Origin: an uncultured Candidatus Saccharibacteria bacterium
Lineage (GTDB): Bacteria; Patescibacteriota; Saccharimonadia; Saccharimonadales; Saccharimonadaceae
Direction of reading: 5' to 3'
Assembly (NCBI GenBank): GCA_946222005.1
Contig: CAMIHP010000001.1
Coordinates: forward strand, 124,001-188,000
Length of the DNA: 64,000 nt
The notes under the pieces were generated by a model. The model did not search any database. It worked only from the letters and a program-made list of their open reading frames with translations, and was not told the origin of the DNA. The position numbers and the translations under genes were made by a program. This document shows positions 61,339-64,000 of this stretch, in pieces; position 1 is the stretch's first letter, and the number at the start of each line of letters is the position of its first letter.

Positions 61339-63003
61339 CTACAACCGCTCCGGCGCTTCGATACCGAGCAGAGCAAGGCCAGCAGCCAGAGTGTCACGGT
61401 AGCGCTGCACTAGGGCGAGGCGTTCGGCCTGGCGCGGGCTGCCAACGACACGGTTTTTCTCGTAGAAGCGGTTAAATTCTTGGGCAAGCTCATAGAGGTA
61501 GTGGCAGATGCCATGCACAAGATACTCGCGGGCTGCCTTCTCGACGACCTCTGGATATTCGCTCAGCTTACGCAGGAGCAGGCGCTCATCATCGGTACAA
61601 TCGGTTGGCTCGGCAGGCTCGGCACTCGCCTTGGCCAGGATGCTACAGGCCCGAGCATGGGCGTATTGGATGTAGGGGCCAGAGTTGCCCTGCAGGCTCA
61701 CCGTCTCATCCATATCAAAGGCGATATCATTGCCCATACGATACTTCGCAAAAGCGTACTTGATCGCCCCCAATGCCACCTGGCGCTGCACCACTGGATC
61801 TGCAGCGAGGCATGCGACACGCTCTTGAACGATGGTGAGCACATCGGCCGCTCGCGCCACATTACCCAGGCGCGAGCTCATCTTGCTACCATCACCAAAG
61901 CGCACCGTGCCATTGGTCAGGTGAGTCATCCGCCCAGCTAGCTCAGGCCGGAAGAGCTCTGCCGCAGCATACACCACGCGCATATACTCCTTTTGGTCAT
62001 TGCCAGTGATGAGAATCCGGTGGTCGAAGTGGTAGTCTGCTACTTCTTTCCAGATAACGCCAATATCCTTTGTCTCGTACGTTGGCAGGCCGTTGGACGT
62101 CACAAAAACGCGGGTGTGCAGATGCTTAGCAGGGTCACCGACGAAGACCACCGCCCCCTCAGAACGCTGCAAGTTCCCTCGCTCGAGCTGCTCGTGCACC
62201 ACGGCGAGGCCAATTGGTGCGGTGCTACTCTCAGGAATGTAATCGAGATGATCGACCTGAATCATCGCATAGAAGGCATCAAAGTAATCCAAACTCCACT
62301 GGCGCGTCGTCCAATAGATCTGAGCCAGCGGCGTATTGTGTTCATCATGCTCGTGGTAGCTGTAGACCAGCTTGTTGAGCTCGATGATCTCTTGCTTGGC
62401 CGTCTCGTTCTCTTCGTACGCTTTAGCACCAATCACATAGGCCTGGCTAATCCACCGCGCCCGAGCAAAGACATCACTTTCTACCTCTGGTAACTTCTCT
62501 GGTAGCTCGCCGCCCAGCGTGTGGCGCATCCCCCATAAGCACTTAGCAACGTGCAAGCCAACATCACCACCAAAGCTGGCTCGGTCTACCGACGCGCCAA
62601 CCGACTCGATGATCCGCGCCAATATATCGCCATACACCGTCTGGTACAAGTGGCCAGTGTGCAACTCTTTAAAGGCGTTGGGGCAGCTATATTCCAGCGT
62701 GTAGCGCATACCGTCATAGATCTGCTGCGGTGTGGTATTGGCCGCCTGCCACAGTGCTTCATCACTCAGGCGGAGATTAATAAAACCCGGGCCAGCCACG
62801 CTTACGTCAGAAAACTGGCCAGTCTGGCGCAGCACCGCCGCCACCTCCTCGGCAATCTCGCGCGGCTTCTTGCCCAGTGGCTTAGCAAGCTTGAGTGCGA
62901 CATTGGTCGCAAAATCACCAAATGTCGGCTCCGGCCGCGTTAATTCCACCGGCGGTGTTTGTTGATAAAGAGTATATACTGCATCACGAATCGTCTGTTC
63001 CAT
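61339..63003 (-). CDS. argS: Arginyl-tRNA synthetase
   Basis: The 554 residues contain the class I signatures in ArgS form: PNAFKELHTGHLY (HIGH) and DGSKMSSRLGN (KMSK), plus the N-terminal Add1 domain and the C-terminal DALR helices (HARACSILAKAS). It charges tRNA-Arg. TATACT ends 6 bases before the ATG; an earlier start at 63030 was rejected. Confidence 0.97.
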   Translation of the reverse strand: MEQTIRDAVYTLYQQTPPVELTRPEPTFGDFATNVALKLAKPLGKKPREIAEEVAAVLRQTGQFSDVSVAGPGFINLRLSDEALWQAANTTPQQIYDGMRYTLEYSCPNAFKELHTGHLYQTVYGDILARIIESVGASVDRASFGGDVGLHVAKCLWGMRHTLGGELPEKLPEVESDVFARARWISQAYVIGAKAYEENETAKQEIIELNKLVYSYHEHDEHNTPLAQIYWTTRQWSLDYFDAFYAMIQVDHLDYIPESSTAPIGLAVVHEQLERGNLQRSEGAVVFVGDPAKHLHTRVFVTSNGLPTYETKDIGVIWKEVADYHFDHRILITGNDQKEYMRVVYAAAELFRPELAGRMTHLTNGTVRFGDGSKMSSRLGNVARAADVLTIVQERVACLAADPVVQRQVALGAIKYAFAKYRMGNDIAFDMDETVSLQGNSGPYIQYAHARACSILAKASAEPAEPTDCTDDERLLLRKLSEYPEVVEKAAREYLVHGICHYLYELAQEFNRFYEKNRVVGSPRQAERLALVQRYRDTLAAGLALLGIEAPERL

Positions 63004-63009
63004 GATTAT

Positions 63010-63015
63010 AGTATA
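63010..63015 (-). promoter_or_regulatory. Leaderless promoter of argS
   Basis: TATACT ends exactly 6 bases before the ATG. Confidence 0.7.
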
Positions 63016-63054
63016 CAACAGATGCAGCACAAAAATAACGAGGTAGCAAGAAGA

Positions 63055-64000
63055 CTACGCCTCGCCCTTTGTCCGCTTCCGCCGCTCCAGCGCCGCCTGC
63101 ACCAAGCCAGCAAAGAGCGGGTGAGCCCGAAATGGCCGCGAGGCAAACTCTGGGTGAGCCTGAGTCGCAACAAAGTAGTCGCAGGTAGGTGCCTCGACAA
63201 ACTCGACCAGCCTGCCATCGGGTGATGTGCCCGACACCACAATCCCGCCCGCGTTGATGGCAGTAAGATGCGCTTGATTCACCTCATAGCGGTGGCGGTG
63301 ACGCTCCACAACTTCTGTTGTCCCATATACCTTAGCGGTACGCGAGCCAGCTTGCAGCACCGCTGGGTAATTGCCCAGGCGCATCGTCCCACCGGTCGAT
63401 TGCTTGCCCTGCTGATCAGGCATAAGGTAGATGACGGCATTATCTGGCGCGGTGCCACACTCTGCGCTGCCAGCCTGGGCCAAGCCACCACGGCGAGCAG
63501 CAGCAATCACCGCCACCTGCATCCCCAGGCATATGCCAAGATACGGCACGTTGTGCTGCAGGCAGTAACTCGCCGCCGCAATCTTCCCTTCCACCCCGCG
63601 CTTGCCAAAGCCGCCGGGCACTACCACCGCATCCACAGCGCTGAGCGCGGCGTCGGTCACTGTCTCGGCGTTAATCCATTGGATCGTCACCTCGCTGCGG
63701 TGCGCCCAGGCGGCTGCTTTGAGCGCCTCAGTGATGGAGAGATAGGTATCGGCATTATCAATATATTTCGCCACGAGGCCAATCGTCAGCCGCTGGCGGT
63801 AGGTCTGGCTGTCATGCCGGACGAGCTGCTGCCAACGCGTCATATCTGGTGCCGTATCATTACCGGTAAAGCTCGCCAGCACGGGGCCCAATTCGCGCGC
63901 TACCATCAGGGGTACCTTGTAGACTGTATCGACATTTGGCATCATAATGATCCCCTCTGGCCGTACCCCGCTGGCAATGGCAATCTTATCCGCCACACTA
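63055..64000 (-). CDS. pyrG: CTP synthase, C-terminal part (runs off the window)
   Basis: The visible 314 residues hold the end of the synthetase domain (PNVDTVYKVPL) and the full glutaminase domain: the nucleophile in GICLGMQ, and THE-type AHPEF. The enzyme makes CTP from UTP with glutamine. The frame is open at the window edge, so the start lies beyond 64000. It precedes argS by 51 bases. Confidence 0.96.
   Translation of the reverse strand, partial: SVADKIAIASGVRPEGIIMMPNVDTVYKVPLMVARELGPVLASFTGNDTAPDMTRWQQLVRHDSQTYRQRLTIGLVAKYIDNADTYLSITEALKAAAWAHRSEVTIQWINAETVTDAALSAVDAVVVPGGFGKRGVEGKIAAASYCLQHNVPYLGICLGMQVAVIAAARRGGLAQAGSAECGTAPDNAVIYLMPDQQGKQSTGGTMRLGNYPAVLQAGSRTAKVYGTTEVVERHRHRYEVNQAHLTAINAGGIVVSGTSPDGRLVEFVEAPTCDYFVATQAHPEFASRPFRAHPLFAGLVQAALERRKRTKGEA

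Noticed and set aside
1..64000. Alternative genetic code with UGA as glycine
   Set aside because: pheA and other genes end in TGA at the expected place, and no conserved protein is interrupted by TGA except the methyltransferase at its G9 frameshift.
1..64000. CRISPR arrays, tRNA genes, insertion sequences, prophage
   Set aside because: I looked for regular repeats with spacers, T-loop GTTCGA patterns in gaps, transposases and phage structural genes and found none that can be supported.

Overview
The window looks like a chromosomal segment of a Candidatus Saccharibacteria (TM7, Patescibacteria/CPR) genome. The evidence is the rpsF-ssb-rpsR-efp order, a compact set of housekeeping genes (dnaG-sigA, ftsK, polA, holA, rnj, pnp, orn), almost no biosynthesis, many ORFan proteins and several Pro/Gln-rich membrane proteins. 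Stop codons fit code 11: pheA ends in TGA, and no gene needs UGA read as an amino acid. I saw no tRNA, rRNA, CRISPR array, IS element or prophage. About 85% of genes are on the minus strand, so the minus strand is probably the leading strand.

Layout. 1-1.3 kb: end of the rpsF-ssb-rpsR-efp operon with a probable S6:S18 leader. 1.3-4.2 kb: AT-rich DNA with no credible gene and strong C-over-G asymmetry on the plus strand. 4.2-13.4 kb: an ORFan, rpsL-rpsG, an MFS transporter, an isolated pheA, a large ORFan and ftsK. 13.5-18.3 kb: an isolated rmlC-like epimerase, a 53-residue membrane protein, RNase J, a Panacea-type toxin-antitoxin pair and a small membrane protein. 18.4-29 kb: an Rrf2-YhgE/Pip pair, a methyltransferase split at a G9 tract, a family 4 uracil-DNA glycosylase without its Fe-S cysteines, and a PadR-controlled ABC exporter. 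29-41 kb: pnp, rpsO, truB, rpsT, a degenerate DHH protein, a spherulin-4-like surface protein and ORFans. 41-50 kb: holA-fpg-membrane protein-HAD cluster, ORFans and polA. 50-54 kb: a surface-anchored GH16 enzyme beside two WhiB-like genes (three Wbl domains in total) and a P-loop kinase. 54-64 kb: dnaG-sigA, a Pro/Gln-rich surface protein, corA-orn, mscL, argS and the 3' end of pyrG.

The strongest observations are these. (1) A WhiB-like pair, including a tandem double-Wbl protein, in a lineage whose known hosts are Actinobacteria. (2) A leaderless promoter rule: a -10 hexamer, usually TATACT and often preceded by TGN, sits 6 or 7 bases before the ATG of at least 17 genes. (3) An intergenic 11-mer, TACCYCTGTTA, occurs repeatedly. 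(4) Metal-site ligands are lost in DnaG (zinc) and the UDG (Fe-S). (5) A possible phase-variable methyltransferase. (6) Two secreted glycosidase-like proteins share the same membrane-anchor design.

All function calls come from reading the translated sequence by eye; no database search was run.
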